Source: PALSA-555 sp963821325 (lineage in GTDB: Bacteria > Actinomycetota > Acidimicrobiia > IMCC26256 > PALSA-555). Taken from it: a DNA stretch of 64,000 bases. A program made the position numbers and the translations under genes. Of this stretch, positions 1-8,798 are shown piece by piece. Within the stretch, counting starts at the first letter, position 1. Every line of letters starts with the position of its first letter. The stretch is from the NCBI GenBank assembly GCA_963821325.1, contig CAWGDC010000004.1:28714-92713 (forward strand), written 5' to 3'. The notes under the pieces are model-generated. The model searched no databases. It worked only from the letters and a program-made list of their open reading frames with translations, and had not been told where the DNA came from.

Positions 1-479
1 CCTCGCCGTGCTCGGCGCCACCGACTGGGTCGACGGGTGGATCGCCCGCCACTACGACCAGGGCAGCGACCTCGGCAAGATCCTCGACCCGACCGCCGAC
101 CGGGTCCTCCTGCTCACCGCCGGCGTCGCGCTGCTCCTCGAAGGCAGCCTCCCGGTCGGGGTCGGCGTCGCGGTGCTGGCCCGCGAGGTCCTCGTGGCGG
201 GCGCCACGCTCGCGCTCGCCGCCGCCGGGGCCCGCCGCATCGACGTCCGCTGGGTCGGGAAGGCCGGGACGCTCGCCCTCATGTTCGCCCTCCCCGGCTT
301 CCTCCTCGTCCACCTCGTCGACCCCGGCGCCGGCCGCACCGTCATCCTCTCCCTCACGTGGCTCGCCACGATCGGCGGGCTGCTCCTCGCCTACGCGCGC
401 CACCGCCGCGTACGTCCCGGCCGCCCGGGTCGCGTTGCGGGAGGGCCGCACGGCGCGTGCCGAGCGGGTCGCGGCGTGA
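1..479 (+). CDS. CDP-alcohol phosphatidyltransferase (PgsA-type), 5' truncated
   Basis: Membrane enzyme that joins a CDP-linked lipid to an alcohol in phospholipid synthesis. The window begins inside the gene. The family signature is visible at about bases 43-110: DGWIAR, then G and two Asp in the DG-x2-AR-x8-G-x3-D-x3-D arrangement, followed by several hydrophobic helices. The frame read from base 8 runs without a stop into the next gene, but from about base 400 another frame gives a family-like tail (YVPAARVALREGR... ending RVAA) with a TGA at 477-479 that overlaps the GTG of the next gene. I therefore infer an indel near 395 and a separate gene, not a fusion. In mycobacteria pgsA2 lies just upstream of the gcvH-garA block, as here. 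Confidence 0.8.
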   Translation, partial: SPCSAPPTGSTGGSPATTTRAATSARSSTRPPTGSSCSPPASRCSSKAASRSGSASRCWPARSSWRAPRSRSPPPGPAASTSAGSGRPGRSPSCSPSPASSSSTSSTPAPAAPSSSPSRGSPRSAGCSSPTRATAAYVPAARVALREGRTARAERVAA

Positions 480-2962
480 AGGCCGTCATCCTCGCCGGCG
501 GGGAAGGCACCCGGCTGCGGCCGCTCACCAGCAACCAGCCCAAGCCGATGCTGCCGCTCGTCAACCGGCCGATGATGGAGCACATCGTCGCCCTGCTCGC
601 CCAGCACGGCTTCGACGACGTCGTCGTCACCGTCGCGTACCTCGCCAACCACATCCGCACCTACTTCGGGGACGGCTCCGACTTCGGGATCCGGATGCGC
701 TACGCCACCGACGAGCAGCCGCTCGGCACCGCCGGGTCGGTGCGCAACGCGGCCAGCGAGCTCGACGACACGTTCCTCGTCATCTCGGGTGACGTGCTCA
801 CCGACATCGACCTGACCGGGTTCGTGAAGGCCCACCGCGACAGCGGCGCGGTCGCGTCGATCGGGTTGAAGCGCGTCGACAACCCCCTCGAGTTCGGGAT
901 CGTCATCACCCGACCCGACGGGACCATCGAGCGGTTCCTCGAGAAGCCGTCCTGGGGGCAGGTGTTCTCCGACACGATCAACACCGGGATCTACGTCCTC
1001 GAGCCGCGGGTCTTCGACTTCATCCCCGACGGCGCGGTCGTCGACTTCTCCGGGGACGTGTTCCCCGCCATCCTCGACGAGGGGCTGACCCTCCACGGGC
1101 ACGTCGCCGACGGCTACTGGGAGGACGTCGGCAGCATCGAGTCGTACCTGCAGGCCCACACCGACGTGCTCGACGGCCGGGTGCGCGTCGACATCGGCGG
1201 GTTCCAGGTCGCGGAGCGGGTCTGGCTCGGGGAGGGCGCCGACCTCGACCCCGGCGCACGCGTCGACGGGCCGGTCGTGATCGGCGACAACTGCCGGGTC
1301 GAGGCCGGCGCGCACCTCGCCGAGTACACCGTGCTCGGCACCGACGTCGTCGTGCGCGGCGACGCGTCGGTCGTGCGGTCCGTGCTCCACGACCACGTGT
1401 ACGTCGACCGGGGCGCCGAGCTGCGTGGCAGCGTCGTCGGCCGCTCGAGCGACGTCCGGGCCCACGCCCGGGTCGAGGAAGGCGCCGTCATCGGCGACGC
1501 GTGCTTCATCGGCCCGCACGCCGTCGTGAGCGCCGGCGTGAAGATCTACCCGTTCAAGACGGTCGACGCCGACGCGGTCGTGAACTCGTCGATCATCTGG
1601 GAGACCCGCGGCGCCCGCACCCTCTTCGGACGGCAGGGCATCCGCGGGTTGGCGAACGTCGACGTCACCCCCGAGGTCGCGGTGCGGGTCGCGATGGCCT
1701 ACGGCACCGCGCTGAAGCGCGGCTCGGTCGTCACCGCCAGCCGCGACACCAGCCGCGTCGCGCGGGCGTTGAAGCGGGCGCTGATCGCCGGGCTGAACTT
1801 CGCCGGGGTCACGGTCGAGGACGTCGAGCTCGCCACCGTCCCCCTCACCCGCTTCCAGGTGCGCAACAGCCACGCCCAGGGCGGCATCACCGTCCGGCTC
1901 GTCGGCGGCGACCCCGACAGCGTCGAGCTGCGCATCTTCGACGCCGACGGCCGCGACCTCGACGCCGGCACGCAGCGGCGCATCGAGCGGCTCCTCTACC
2001 GGGAGGACTACCGGCGCGCCTTCGGCGGCGACGTCGGCGAGATCATCTACCCGCCGCGTGCCATCGAGTTCTACGCCGCGGCGCTCGAGCGGTCCGTCGA
2101 CGCCCAGCGGCTCAGCGACCGCCCGGCGAAGGTGGTCCTCGACTACTCGTTCGGCGCCGCGTCGGTCATCCTGCCCACCGTGCTCGGCAAGCTCGGCGCC
2201 GAGGTCCTCGCGGTGAACCCGTACGCCAGCACCGCGGCGGTCACCGCCGCCGAGCCCGACGTGCAGCGGGCCCGCATGGGCGAGCTCGTGCGCGCCTCGG
2301 CCAGCCAGCTCGGCTACATCGTGGAGCCGGCGGGGGAGACCGCCACGATCGTCGACGACACCGGCCATGCCCTGAGCGACGACGAGGCGATGCTGCTGCT
2401 GCTCCGGCTGCTCGGCGAGACCAAGCCGGGCGCCCGCGTCGCGCTGCCCGTGTCCACCACCCAGGCGGCCGCGCGCGTCATGGCGGACGCCGGCGGCGAG
2501 GTCGTGTGGACCAAGCTCGACGACGCCGCGGTGATGGAGACCGCGTCGGCCGGCGGCATCGACTTCGCGGCGTCGAGCAGTGGCGGCTACATCTGGCCGG
2601 CGTTCCTCCCCGCCTACGACGCCATGGCCACCCTGGCGCAGCTCCTCGACCTGCTCGCCGAGACCGGCTGGCGCGTGTCGGACATCGTCGCCGCCCTCCC
2701 GCCGGTGCACATCGTGCACGACACCGTGCCCACCGCGTGGGAGCGCAAGGGGGCCGTCATGCGGGAGCTCATCGAGCATCCCCCGCCCGGCGACCTCGTG
2801 CTGATCGACGGGGTCAAGGTGTCCGGGCCCGACGGATGGACGCTCGTGCTGCCCGACCCGGAGTACCCGGCGACGCACGTCTGGGCCGAGGCGGCCACCG
2901 AAGCCGACGCGACGCGCCTCGCCGCCGAGCGGACCCGCGCCGTCGCGGACGCGCTCCGGTAG
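476..2962 (+). CDS. Mannose-1-phosphate guanylyltransferase-like protein with hexapeptide repeats and phosphomannomutase-like domain
   Basis: 828 aa, starting at a GTG that overlaps the previous stop (GTGA). The N-terminal nucleotidyltransferase (about residues 1-235) has GGEGTRLRP at 8-16 and PKPMLPL, the NTP-sugar pyrophosphorylase signature, so it probably makes GDP-mannose or a related sugar nucleotide in the cytosol. Residues about 250-370 are left-handed beta-helix hexapeptide repeats. The remainder resembles phosphomannomutase/phosphoglucomutase and keeps a serine loop (TASRDTS). I cannot find the metal-binding DGDxDR loop; the corresponding stretch reads EPAGETATIVDDTG, so the mutase domain may be catalytically dead or regulatory. 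Proteins of this size and architecture occur widely in Actinobacteria. Confidence 0.85.
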   Translation: MKAVILAGGEGTRLRPLTSNQPKPMLPLVNRPMMEHIVALLAQHGFDDVVVTVAYLANHIRTYFGDGSDFGIRMRYATDEQPLGTAGSVRNAASELDDTFLVISGDVLTDIDLTGFVKAHRDSGAVASIGLKRVDNPLEFGIVITRPDGTIERFLEKPSWGQVFSDTINTGIYVLEPRVFDFIPDGAVVDFSGDVFPAILDEGLTLHGHVADGYWEDVGSIESYLQAHTDVLDGRVRVDIGGFQVAERVWLGEGADLDPGARVDGPVVIGDNCRVEAGAHLAEYTVLGTDVVVRGDASVVRSVLHDHVYVDRGAELRGSVVGRSSDVRAHARVEEGAVIGDACFIGPHAVVSAGVKIYPFKTVDADAVVNSSIIWETRGARTLFGRQGIRGLANVDVTPEVAVRVAMAYGTALKRGSVVTASRDTSRVARALKRALIAGLNFAGVTVEDVELATVPLTRFQVRNSHAQGGITVRLVGGDPDSVELRIFDADGRDLDAGTQRRIERLLYREDYRRAFGGDVGEIIYPPRAIEFYAAALERSVDAQRLSDRPAKVVLDYSFGAASVILPTVLGKLGAEVLAVNPYASTAAVTAAEPDVQRARMGELVRASASQLGYIVEPAGETATIVDDTGHALSDDEAMLLLLRLLGETKPGARVALPVSTTQAAARVMADAGGEVVWTKLDDAAVMETASAGGIDFAASSSGGYIWPAFLPAYDAMATLAQLLDLLAETGWRVSDIVAALPPVHIVHDTVPTAWERKGAVMRELIEHPPPGDLVLIDGVKVSGPDGWTLVLPDPEYPATHVWAEAATEADATRLAAERTRAVADALR

Positions 2963-2989
2963 CCTGCCCGGCCAGTCGAGGGAGGCCCG

Positions 2990-3373
2990 GTGGAGTACCC
3001 GTCCGACCGCAGGTACAGCGAGCAGCACGAGTGGGTCGCGGTCAGCGGCGACACGGCGACGGTCGGGATCACCGACTACGCGGAGGACGCGCTCGGCGAC
3101 GTCGTCTTCGTCCAGGTCCCCGACGTCGGCCTCGAGGTCATCGCGGGCGCGTCGTGCGCCGAGGTGGAATCCACCAAGTCGGTGTCGGAGATCTACTCGC
3201 CGGTGTCCGGGGCGATCACCGCGGTGAACGAGACGCTCGCCGACGAGCCCGAGCGGCTGAACCGCGACCCGTACGGGGACGGCTGGATCTTCACCCTGAC
3301 GATGGTCGACGCCGGCGAGCTCGACGCGCTCCTCGACGCCGCCGCGTACCAGCACCTCGTGGAGCAGGCCTGA
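2990..3373 (+). CDS. gcvH: Glycine cleavage system H protein
   Basis: 127 aa lipoyl carrier that shuttles the aminomethyl group between the P, T and L proteins of glycine cleavage. The lipoylation site is Lys63 in ESTKSVSEIYSPVSG, and the N-terminus (RYSEQHEWV) is typical of GcvH. GTG start preceded by a purine-rich GAGGGAGG at suitable distance, so this gene is leadered. gcvT and gcvP lie 4-6 kb downstream on the same strand. Followed closely by garA, as in mycobacteria (Rv1826-Rv1827). Confidence 0.95.
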   Translation: MEYPSDRRYSEQHEWVAVSGDTATVGITDYAEDALGDVVFVQVPDVGLEVIAGASCAEVESTKSVSEIYSPVSGAITAVNETLADEPERLNRDPYGDGWIFTLTMVDAGELDALLDAAAYQHLVEQA

Positions 3374-3422
3374 CACCCGACGGTCGTTGAAGCCCCGCGC
3401 GGCCGTCGGTACCCTCGAGAGC

Positions 3423-3902
3423 ATGCGCTGCGCCCGCTGCGGCCACGAGAACGACCCGCCGGCCAACTTCTGCTCGTCGTGCGGCGCCGTCCTCAGCGAC
3501 AGCGACGAGACCACGGCGTCCCTCGGGCTCCTCGAGAACCGCCAGGAGCTTGAAGCCCAGCTCGGGGACCTCCTGAGCGACCTGCCCGCCGACACCGGGC
3601 TGCTCGTCGTGCGGCGAGGACCCAACGCGGGCAGCACCTTCGCGCTCGACACCGACACCACCAGCATCGGCCGCCACCCCGACTCCGACCTGTTCCTCGA
3701 CGACGTCACCGTGTCCCGACGCCACGCCACCATGCGGCGCGGCGACGACGGCTACGAGATCACCGATGTCGGGTCGCTGAACGGCACCTACGTCAACCGG
3801 GAGCGCATCGACACCGTCCCGATCAACGACATGGACGAGATCCAGATCGGCCGGTTCGTCCTCGTCTTCCTCCTCGGCGGGCGGTCCGAGGCGCGCGTGT
3901 GA
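3423..3902 (+). CDS. garA: GarA-like FHA-domain protein with N-terminal zinc ribbon
   Basis: 159 aa. Residues about 60-155 are an FHA phosphothreonine-binding domain with GRHPDSD, VSRRHA and VGSLNGTYVNR, very close to mycobacterial GarA. The N-terminus has Cys3, Cys6, Cys17 and Cys20 (CxxC-x10-CxxC), a zinc ribbon absent from mycobacterial GarA, followed by DETTAS, which matches the ETT motif that Ser/Thr kinases phosphorylate in GarA. By family knowledge it binds and controls 2-oxoglutarate/glutamate enzymes according to its phosphorylation. I start at ATG 3423 because a TACCCT -10 hexamer at 3410-3415 places the transcript start at or next to this ATG (leaderless); an in-frame start at 3387 would lie upstream of that promoter. 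Confidence 0.9.
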   Translation: MRCARCGHENDPPANFCSSCGAVLSDSDETTASLGLLENRQELEAQLGDLLSDLPADTGLLVVRRGPNAGSTFALDTDTTSIGRHPDSDLFLDDVTVSRRHATMRRGDDGYEITDVGSLNGTYVNRERIDTVPINDMDEIQIGRFVLVFLLGGRSEARV

Positions 3903-4768
3903 GCGCCCCCACCCGGGACCCCCAGCACCTCTCGATCGGGGAGGTGCTCAGCTCCCTCCACGACGAGTTCCCCGACGTCACCGTCTCGAAGATCCGCTTC
4001 CTCGAGAGCCAGGGGCTCATCGACCCCGAGCGCACCCCGTCGGGCTACCGGCGCTTCTACGCCACCGACGTGGAGCGGCTCCGCTGGATCCTGGTCCAGC
4101 AGCGCGACCACTTCCTCCCGCTGCGGGTCATCAAGCAGCGCCTCGACCGCTACGGCCCGCAAGGCGCGCCGCCGCTCACGGCGAACGGCGACCAGCCCGC
4201 CGCGACACCCACGACGCGGCACGCCCCGACCCCATCGCCCACCCGGGCGACGTCGCCCCCGGCGCCGCGAGCAGCGCCGCGGCCGGCGCGTCGCTCGTCG
4301 TCGGAGCTCACCCTGCCGCTCGACGAGCTCGAAGAGCCCGAGGAGACCGACCTCGTCGCCGTGCCCGTCACCCCACCCGCCGCCGGTGCGGGGCACACAC
4401 GCGAGGAGCTGTGCCGCGAGTCGGGGTTGGCGGCCGGTGCCCTCGAGGAGCTCGAGTCCTTCGGGCTCGTCGCGCCGACCGGCGGGGTGGGCGATGACGC
4501 CCGCTACGACGACGACGCCGTCGAGATCGCGCGCGTCGCGGCCGTGTTCTACCGTCACGCCGTCCGCGCCCGGCATCTGCGCATGTACCAGCACATCGCC
4601 GAGCGCGAAGCCGAGCTGTTCATCCAGGCGCTCATCCTCTACCGCCGGCAGCGCAACCCGGCGGCCCGGGCCCGCCTCGAAGCCGACCTGGTCCAGCTCG
4701 GGCAGGCCGGCGCCCGGCTGCGCGCGCTCATGCTGCGGCGGGTGCTGCGCGACGCCTGGCCCGAGTGA
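3899..4768 (+). CDS. MerR-family transcriptional regulator (Rv1828-like)
   Basis: 289 aa, GTG start overlapping the garA stop (GTGA). An N-terminal winged-helix MerR domain (about residues 10-85: IGEVLSSL, KIRFLESQGLI, SGYRRF) is followed by a low-complexity Pro/Ala/Thr linker (about 100-145) and a C-terminal helical domain ending near AWPE. The linker is unusually long. In mycobacteria the gene next to garA is the MerR-type Rv1828, so this is likely its orthologue; the target promoters are unknown. Translationally coupled to garA and to hpt downstream. Confidence 0.85.
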   Translation: MSAPTRDPQHLSIGEVLSSLHDEFPDVTVSKIRFLESQGLIDPERTPSGYRRFYATDVERLRWILVQQRDHFLPLRVIKQRLDRYGPQGAPPLTANGDQPAATPTTRHAPTPSPTRATSPPAPRAAPRPARRSSSELTLPLDELEEPEETDLVAVPVTPPAAGAGHTREELCRESGLAAGALEELESFGLVAPTGGVGDDARYDDDAVEIARVAAVFYRHAVRARHLRMYQHIAEREAELFIQALILYRRQRNPAARARLEADLVQLGQAGARLRALMLRRVLRDAWPE

Positions 4769-5415
4769 CCGTGCCGCTCCCGCCGCCGCGGGTGCTGCTC
4801 GACGAGGCGGCGCTGCGCCAGCGGGTGGCCGACCTCGCCGGGCGGATCGCGGCCGACCATCCCGACGGGGTGGTGCTCGTCGGGGTGCTGAAGGGGGCGC
4901 TGGTGTTCCTCGCCGACCTGGCCCGCGCCATCCGCGACGTCGACGTGGAGCTCGACTTCCTGGCGATCTCCCGGTACGCGCCCGACAGCGGCCGGGTGCG
5001 CATCCTCCAGGACCTCGTCCTCGACGTCACCGGGCGCGACGTCGTGCTCGTCGAGGACCTCATCGACACCGGCCTCACCCTCGCCTACCTGCTCGGGCAT
5101 GTGCGGGAGCGGCGACCCCGCCGCGTCGAGGTGTGCGCGCTGCTCGACCGCGCCGAGCGGCGCATCGTCCCCCTCGACGTGCGCTACGTCGGGATCGAGG
5201 TGCCCGGCGACGCGTTCCTCCTCGGCTACGGGCTGCACTACGCGGAGCGGTACCGCAACCTGCCGGTCGTCATCACGGTCGACCAGGCCACCGTCCTCGC
5301 CGATCCCGACGCCTACCTGGGCGTCTACGACGCGTCGTGGTCGGCGTCGAACGGCGACAGCACCCCGTCCCCCGTGGCGACATCGGCGGAAAGGATCCGA
5401 GAGCCCCGCTGCTAG
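4765..5415 (+). CDS. Hypoxanthine/guanine phosphoribosyltransferase family protein
   Basis: 216 aa, start GTG overlapping the upstream stop. The PRPP-binding loop VVLVEDLIDTGLT and the early VLVGVLKGALVFLADL segment match HPRT-type purine salvage enzymes, which transfer ribose-5-phosphate from PRPP to hypoxanthine or guanine in the cytosol. It is 30-35 residues longer than typical Hpt because of a C-terminal tail. hpt is not usually part of the garA block, so here it is an insertion in that synteny, within an overlapping operon. Confidence 0.88.
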   Translation: MTVPLPPPRVLLDEAALRQRVADLAGRIAADHPDGVVLVGVLKGALVFLADLARAIRDVDVELDFLAISRYAPDSGRVRILQDLVLDVTGRDVVLVEDLIDTGLTLAYLLGHVRERRPRRVEVCALLDRAERRIVPLDVRYVGIEVPGDAFLLGYGLHYAERYRNLPVVITVDQATVLADPDAYLGVYDASWSASNGDSTPSPVATSAERIREPRC

Positions 5416-5457
5416 GGTGACGCGTGGTCCCCGGGTGTTGGTTGAAAGGCGCCGCCA

Positions 5458-5943
5458 GTGATCCCGATGTCGCTGGTGGGGGTCCGAGTCGAGGTCCCCA
5501 CGAACCAGCCCATCGTCTTGCTCCGCGAGGAGGACGGGCAGCGGTACCTCCCGATCTTCATCGGACCGCCCGAAGCGACCGCGATCGTGTACGCGCTCCA
5601 AGGCATGGACACCCCGCGGCCCATGACCCACGACCTGTTCAAGACCGTCCTCGACGAGATGGCCGTCCGCCTCCAGCGGGTCGTGATCACCGAGCTGCAC
5701 GACGGCACCTTCTACGCCGAGATCGAGCTCGGCCAGAACGGCGACGTCCGCCGCATCTCCTCCCGCCCCTCCGACGCCCTCGCGCTCGCCGCCCGCTACC
5801 CCGAGCCGGTCCCGATCTACGCCGACGAGGCCGTCCTCGAGGAGGCCGGCGTCCTCTTCGACCAAGACGACGAGGAAGCCGAGATCGAGGAGTTCCGGGA
5901 GTTCCTCAACCAGGTCACCCCGGAGGACTTCGCACCCGAGTAG
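5458..5943 (+). CDS. Bifunctional nuclease family protein (DUF151)
   Basis: 161 aa. MSLVGVRVEVPTNQPIVLLRE, LPIFIGPPEATAI and RPSDALALA are hallmarks of the DUF151/bifunctional nuclease family; the mycobacterial homologue Rv1829 occupies the same place between two MerR genes. The biochemical role in bacteria is not settled. The GTG at 5458 is preceded by GAAAGG at a suitable distance. A 10-bp inverted repeat follows the stop. Confidence 0.88.
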   Translation: MIPMSLVGVRVEVPTNQPIVLLREEDGQRYLPIFIGPPEATAIVYALQGMDTPRPMTHDLFKTVLDEMAVRLQRVVITELHDGTFYAEIELGQNGDVRRISSRPSDALALAARYPEPVPIYADEAVLEEAGVLFDQDDEEAEIEEFREFLNQVTPEDFAPE

Positions 5944-5949
5944 CGCCGC

Positions 5950-5989
5950 CGACACCCCGACCCGCCGGCGGCGCGCTCCCGGGGTGTCG
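5950..5989 (+). terminator. Hairpin after DUF151 gene
   Basis: CGACACCCCG (5950-5959) pairs perfectly with CGGGGTGTCG (5980-5989) across a 20-nt loop, six bases after the DUF151 stop. There is no T-run, as is usual in high-GC actinobacteria, so termination is inferred only from position and stem strength. Confidence 0.5.
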
Positions 5990-6091
5990 CCGCACGCGAG
6001 CACCCGGGTGATCCGGGCGCGTCCCCGCGTCGAATGCTCGGGTGATGCCGGGGACCGGCGTCACCGGGGCACGGCGGGGGAGGGGAGCGCC

Positions 6092-6495
6092 ATGAGCGCC
6101 GACACCAACACCAAGACCATCCAGACCATGTACGAGGCGTTCGGTCGCGGGGACGTGGACGCGATCCTGGGGAACCTGACCGACGTCGTCGACTGGGCCG
6201 CGGACGGGCCGCCGGTGCGGCCCCGTGGTACGGGAGCTGCACCAGCCACGACGAGGTCCGCCAGTTCTTCGTCGCCTTCGGGTCGACCGTCGAGGTGAGC
6301 GAGTTCACGCCGGTGAGCCTCGCCGCCACCGACACCGAGGTCTTCGCGCTCATCACGTTCACCGGCACCGTCCGGGCGACGGGGAAGCCGCTGTCGATGC
6401 ACCTGCACCACTACTTCCGGTTCCGCGACGGCCGGGTCGAGTGCTACCGCGGCTCCGAGGACAGCGCCCAGACCGTCGCCGCCCTCGCCGGCTGA
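6092..6495 (+). CDS. SnoaL-like/NTF2-fold protein, frameshifted
   Basis: About 134 aa once one indel is repaired. The first frame begins MSADTNTKTIQTMYEAFGRGD and reads to about 6218; the second carries WYGSCTSHDEVRQFFVAFG and ends in MHLHHYFRFRDGRVECYRG. This is the SnoaL-like arrangement of helices and a curved sheet (the 'yeaFgrgDvdai' opening and 'f.f.dgri...' close). The break lies in GCGGCCCCGTGG near 6218-6222, a C-run. Start ATG 6092 follows GGGGGAGGGG. Members are small isomerase-like or binding proteins; no specific function can be assigned. Confidence 0.7.
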
Positions 6496-6621
6496 GCACC
6501 GGCGCCCCGGCCGGGCCGGCCGAGACCCCCGGGCTGGGGGCGGGCCCCCGGGGGACCGGGCGGGCCGATCGGGGCCGCCACGGTGCGTTGACGGCCCTCT
6601 GGCGGCCCACTACGGTCACAG

Positions 6622-6637
6622 CGGCGTAACTACGCCG
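6622..6637. promoter_or_regulatory. 16-bp perfect palindrome upstream of merR
   Basis: CGGCGTAACTACGCCG consists of two 7-bp arms around AC and lies 22 bases before the GTG of the MerR gene at 6660. Position and symmetry suggest an operator, possibly for autoregulation, because MerR dimers bind dyads inside promoters. No canonical spaced -35/-10 pair is obvious around it, so the assignment is inference. Confidence 0.4.
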
Positions 6638-6659
6638 ATGTGACTCCGGGGAGGGCAGC

Positions 6660-7160
6660 GTGGGGTCCCAACGAGACGACAGCGTCGCGGCAGGCGGGGC
6701 GGAGACCGGCTTCGGGGGACCGCAGGTCTGCGCGATCGTCGGCATCTCGTACCGTCAGCTCGACTACTGGGCGCGCACCGACCTCGTGCGCCCGTCCCTC
6801 GCCGACGCGTGGGGCAGCGGCACGCAGCGGCGCTACTCGTACCGCGACCTCGTGCGGCTGAAGGTCATCAAGAGCCTGCTCGACGCCGGCGTGAAGCTCC
6901 AGACGGCCCGCCGCGCCATCGAGTACCTGCGGGAGGACACGACGCGGTGGGAGAGCGCGAGCCTCGTCCTCGACGGGACCGACTCGGTGCTCGCCCGCGA
7001 CGGCGACCACCTCGTCGACCTCGTCCGGCGCGGCCAGGGCGTGCTGAACATCGTGCCGCTCGGTCACGTCGTCGAGGAGCTCGACGCGCGCATCAAGACG
7101 CTCGAACCAGCCGAGGCGGCGCCGGTGTCACCGCCGGCCCGCCGCGCCGCCGGGGGCTGA
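6660..7160 (+). CDS. MerR-family transcriptional regulator (Rv1830-like)
   Basis: 166 aa. DNA-binding half: VCAIVGISYRQLDYWARTDLV, RRYSYRDLVRLKVIKSLLDAGV. The C-terminal half is helical with a short Ala/Pro tail. The gene follows the DUF151 gene as Rv1830 follows Rv1829 in mycobacteria, with only a small SnoaL-like gene between. GTG start preceded by GGGGAGGG. A perfect palindrome lies just upstream. Rv1830-type regulators have been linked to cell division and growth genes; the targets here are unknown. Confidence 0.85.
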   Translation: MGSQRDDSVAAGGAETGFGGPQVCAIVGISYRQLDYWARTDLVRPSLADAWGSGTQRRYSYRDLVRLKVIKSLLDAGVKLQTARRAIEYLREDTTRWESASLVLDGTDSVLARDGDHLVDLVRRGQGVLNIVPLGHVVEELDARIKTLEPAEAAPVSPPARRAAGG

Positions 7161-7593
7161 CCATTCCCGACGCGCTCCCGCACGAGCACACCCGCTTCGC
7201 GCACAACTCCGAGCGCCAGTTCGCCAAGCTCCTCGACTTCTACGGGATCGTCTGGGAGTACGAGCCGCGGACCTTCACCCTCGACGAGGACCGCGAGGGC
7301 CACACCGTCCAGGCCTTCACCCCCGACTTCTACCTGCCGGCCTACGACCTCTACATCGAGATCACGACGCTGAACCAGAAGCTGGTCACGAAGAAGAACC
7401 GCAAGGCCCGGCGGCTGCGCGACCGCTACCCCGGCACGAACATCAAGGTGCTGTACCAGCGCGACTACCTGCACCTGCTCGTGAAGTACGGGCTCGAGCC
7501 ACCGTCCCAGCTCGGGGCGCGCCCCTCGAGCCCACGGCGCGCCTCGACCTGTCGCCCGACCGGGACGCGGACGAGCAGGCCGAGACCGCCTGA
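7157..7593 (+). CDS. PD-(D/E)XK-like small protein of unknown function
   Basis: About 145 aa. The core HNSERQFAKLLDFYGIVWEYEP and then FTPDFYLPAYDLYIEITTLNQK show the order E, PD, ExT seen in PD-(D/E)XK and TnsA-like nuclease folds, but the last motif position is Thr rather than Lys. The apparent start is CTG 7157, where other genes have GTGA overlaps; a base error in the G-run (GGGGGCTGACC) may hide a GTG. Near 7500-7515 the frame shifts: the better C-terminus is the acidic tail APLEPTARLDLSPDRDADEQ ending at TGA 7591-7593. It sits between merR and gcvT. Nuclease activity is not established. Confidence 0.6.
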
Positions 7594-7616
7594 GCCGGGC
7601 GTAGGCTCCGGCGCCG

Positions 7617-8701
7617 ATGGCCGAGGCGCTGCGGCGCAGCCCGCTCGACGCCGCGCACCGTGCCGCCGGCGCGCGGATGGCGGCGTTCGGTGGCTGGGAG
7701 ATGCCCATCCAGTTCACCGGGGTCCTCGAGGAGCACCGCGCGTGTCGCGGCGACGCCGTCGTGTTCGACGTGTCGCACCTCGGGTCGGTGCTCGTCGACG
7801 GGCCCGGCGCGTTCACCGCGCTGCAATGGGCGCTCAGCAACGACCTGCGCCGCGTCGAGCCGGGCCGCACCCAGTACACCCATCTCCTCGACCCCGACGA
7901 CGGGCACGTCGTCGACGACATCATCGCCTGGTGGGTCGCCCCCGACCGGTTCCTCGTCATGCCGAACGCGTCGAACACCCGCGGGGTCACCACCGCGATC
8001 GCCGACGCGGTGGCGCACACCGACGGGCCGCTCGAGCACCGCGACGTCACCGCGTCCCGTGCCGTGCTCGCCGTCCAGGGGCCAACGCGCGGGAGCGGCT
8101 CACCGGCGTCGTCGACGACGCCGTCGCGGTGCCGCGCCTGCACGTGCAGGCCGTCGCCGACCCCTTCGACGGGTACGTCGCGGGGACCGGGTACACCGGC
8201 GAGGACGGCGTCGAGCTGCACGTCCCCGCCGACGACGCGCCCGCCGTGTGGGCCCGGCTCCTCGACGCGGGGATCCGCCCGGCCGGGCTCGGCGCGCGCG
8301 ACACGCTGCGCCTCGAGGCCGGCTACCCGCTCCACGGCCACGAGCTCGGCCCCGGCATCACCCCGGCGCAGGCCGGGCTCGGCTGGGTGGCCCGCTTCGA
8401 CAAGGGCGACTTCCGGGGCCGCGCGCCGCTGCTCGCCGAGCGGGAGCGGGGCGTCACGCGGCGGCTCCGCGGCCTGCTCGGCGCCGACCGTCAGATCCCC
8501 CGGGCAGGCTGCACTGTGTCCCGCGACGGCCAGCCGGTCGGCGAGGTGACGAGCGGCAACTTCTCACCCACCCTCGAGCGGGGCATCGCGCTCGCCTTCT
8601 TGCCCCCCGACCTCCCCGACGCGACCGACGTGACGATCGACGTCCGCGGCCGGACCGTCGCCGCGCGGGTGGTCCGCCCACCGTTCGTGCCCACCGTCTG
8701 A
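7617..8701 (+). CDS. gcvT: Aminomethyltransferase (glycine cleavage T protein), frameshifted
   Basis: About 361 aa. T-protein transfers methylene from the lipoyl arm of GcvH to tetrahydrofolate, releasing ammonia. Seen: MAAFGGWEMPIQF, VFDVSHLG, later GYTGEDGVELHVP and LEAGYPLHGHEL, all standard GcvT motifs. The reading frame breaks at about 8085 in GGGGCCAACGCG, where family sequence VQGPNARERL requires CCC; one C appears missing. A TAGGCT -10 hexamer (7602-7607) ends nine bases before the ATG, so the message is probably leaderless. Confidence 0.92.
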
Positions 8702-8798
8702 GCCGACGCGAGCGAGTCGCGGTTTCCCCGCAGCGCATCGCTCGGCCTCGCCGGCTCACCCGGGCCGCGTCGCGACGGCTGACCTAGCATCACCGGCG

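Noticed and set aside
8..2962. A 984-aa fusion of phosphatidyltransferase and guanylyltransferase
   Set aside because: Another frame gives the proper phosphatidyltransferase C-terminus and a TGA overlapping the GTG of the next gene; an indel near 395 explains the open frame.
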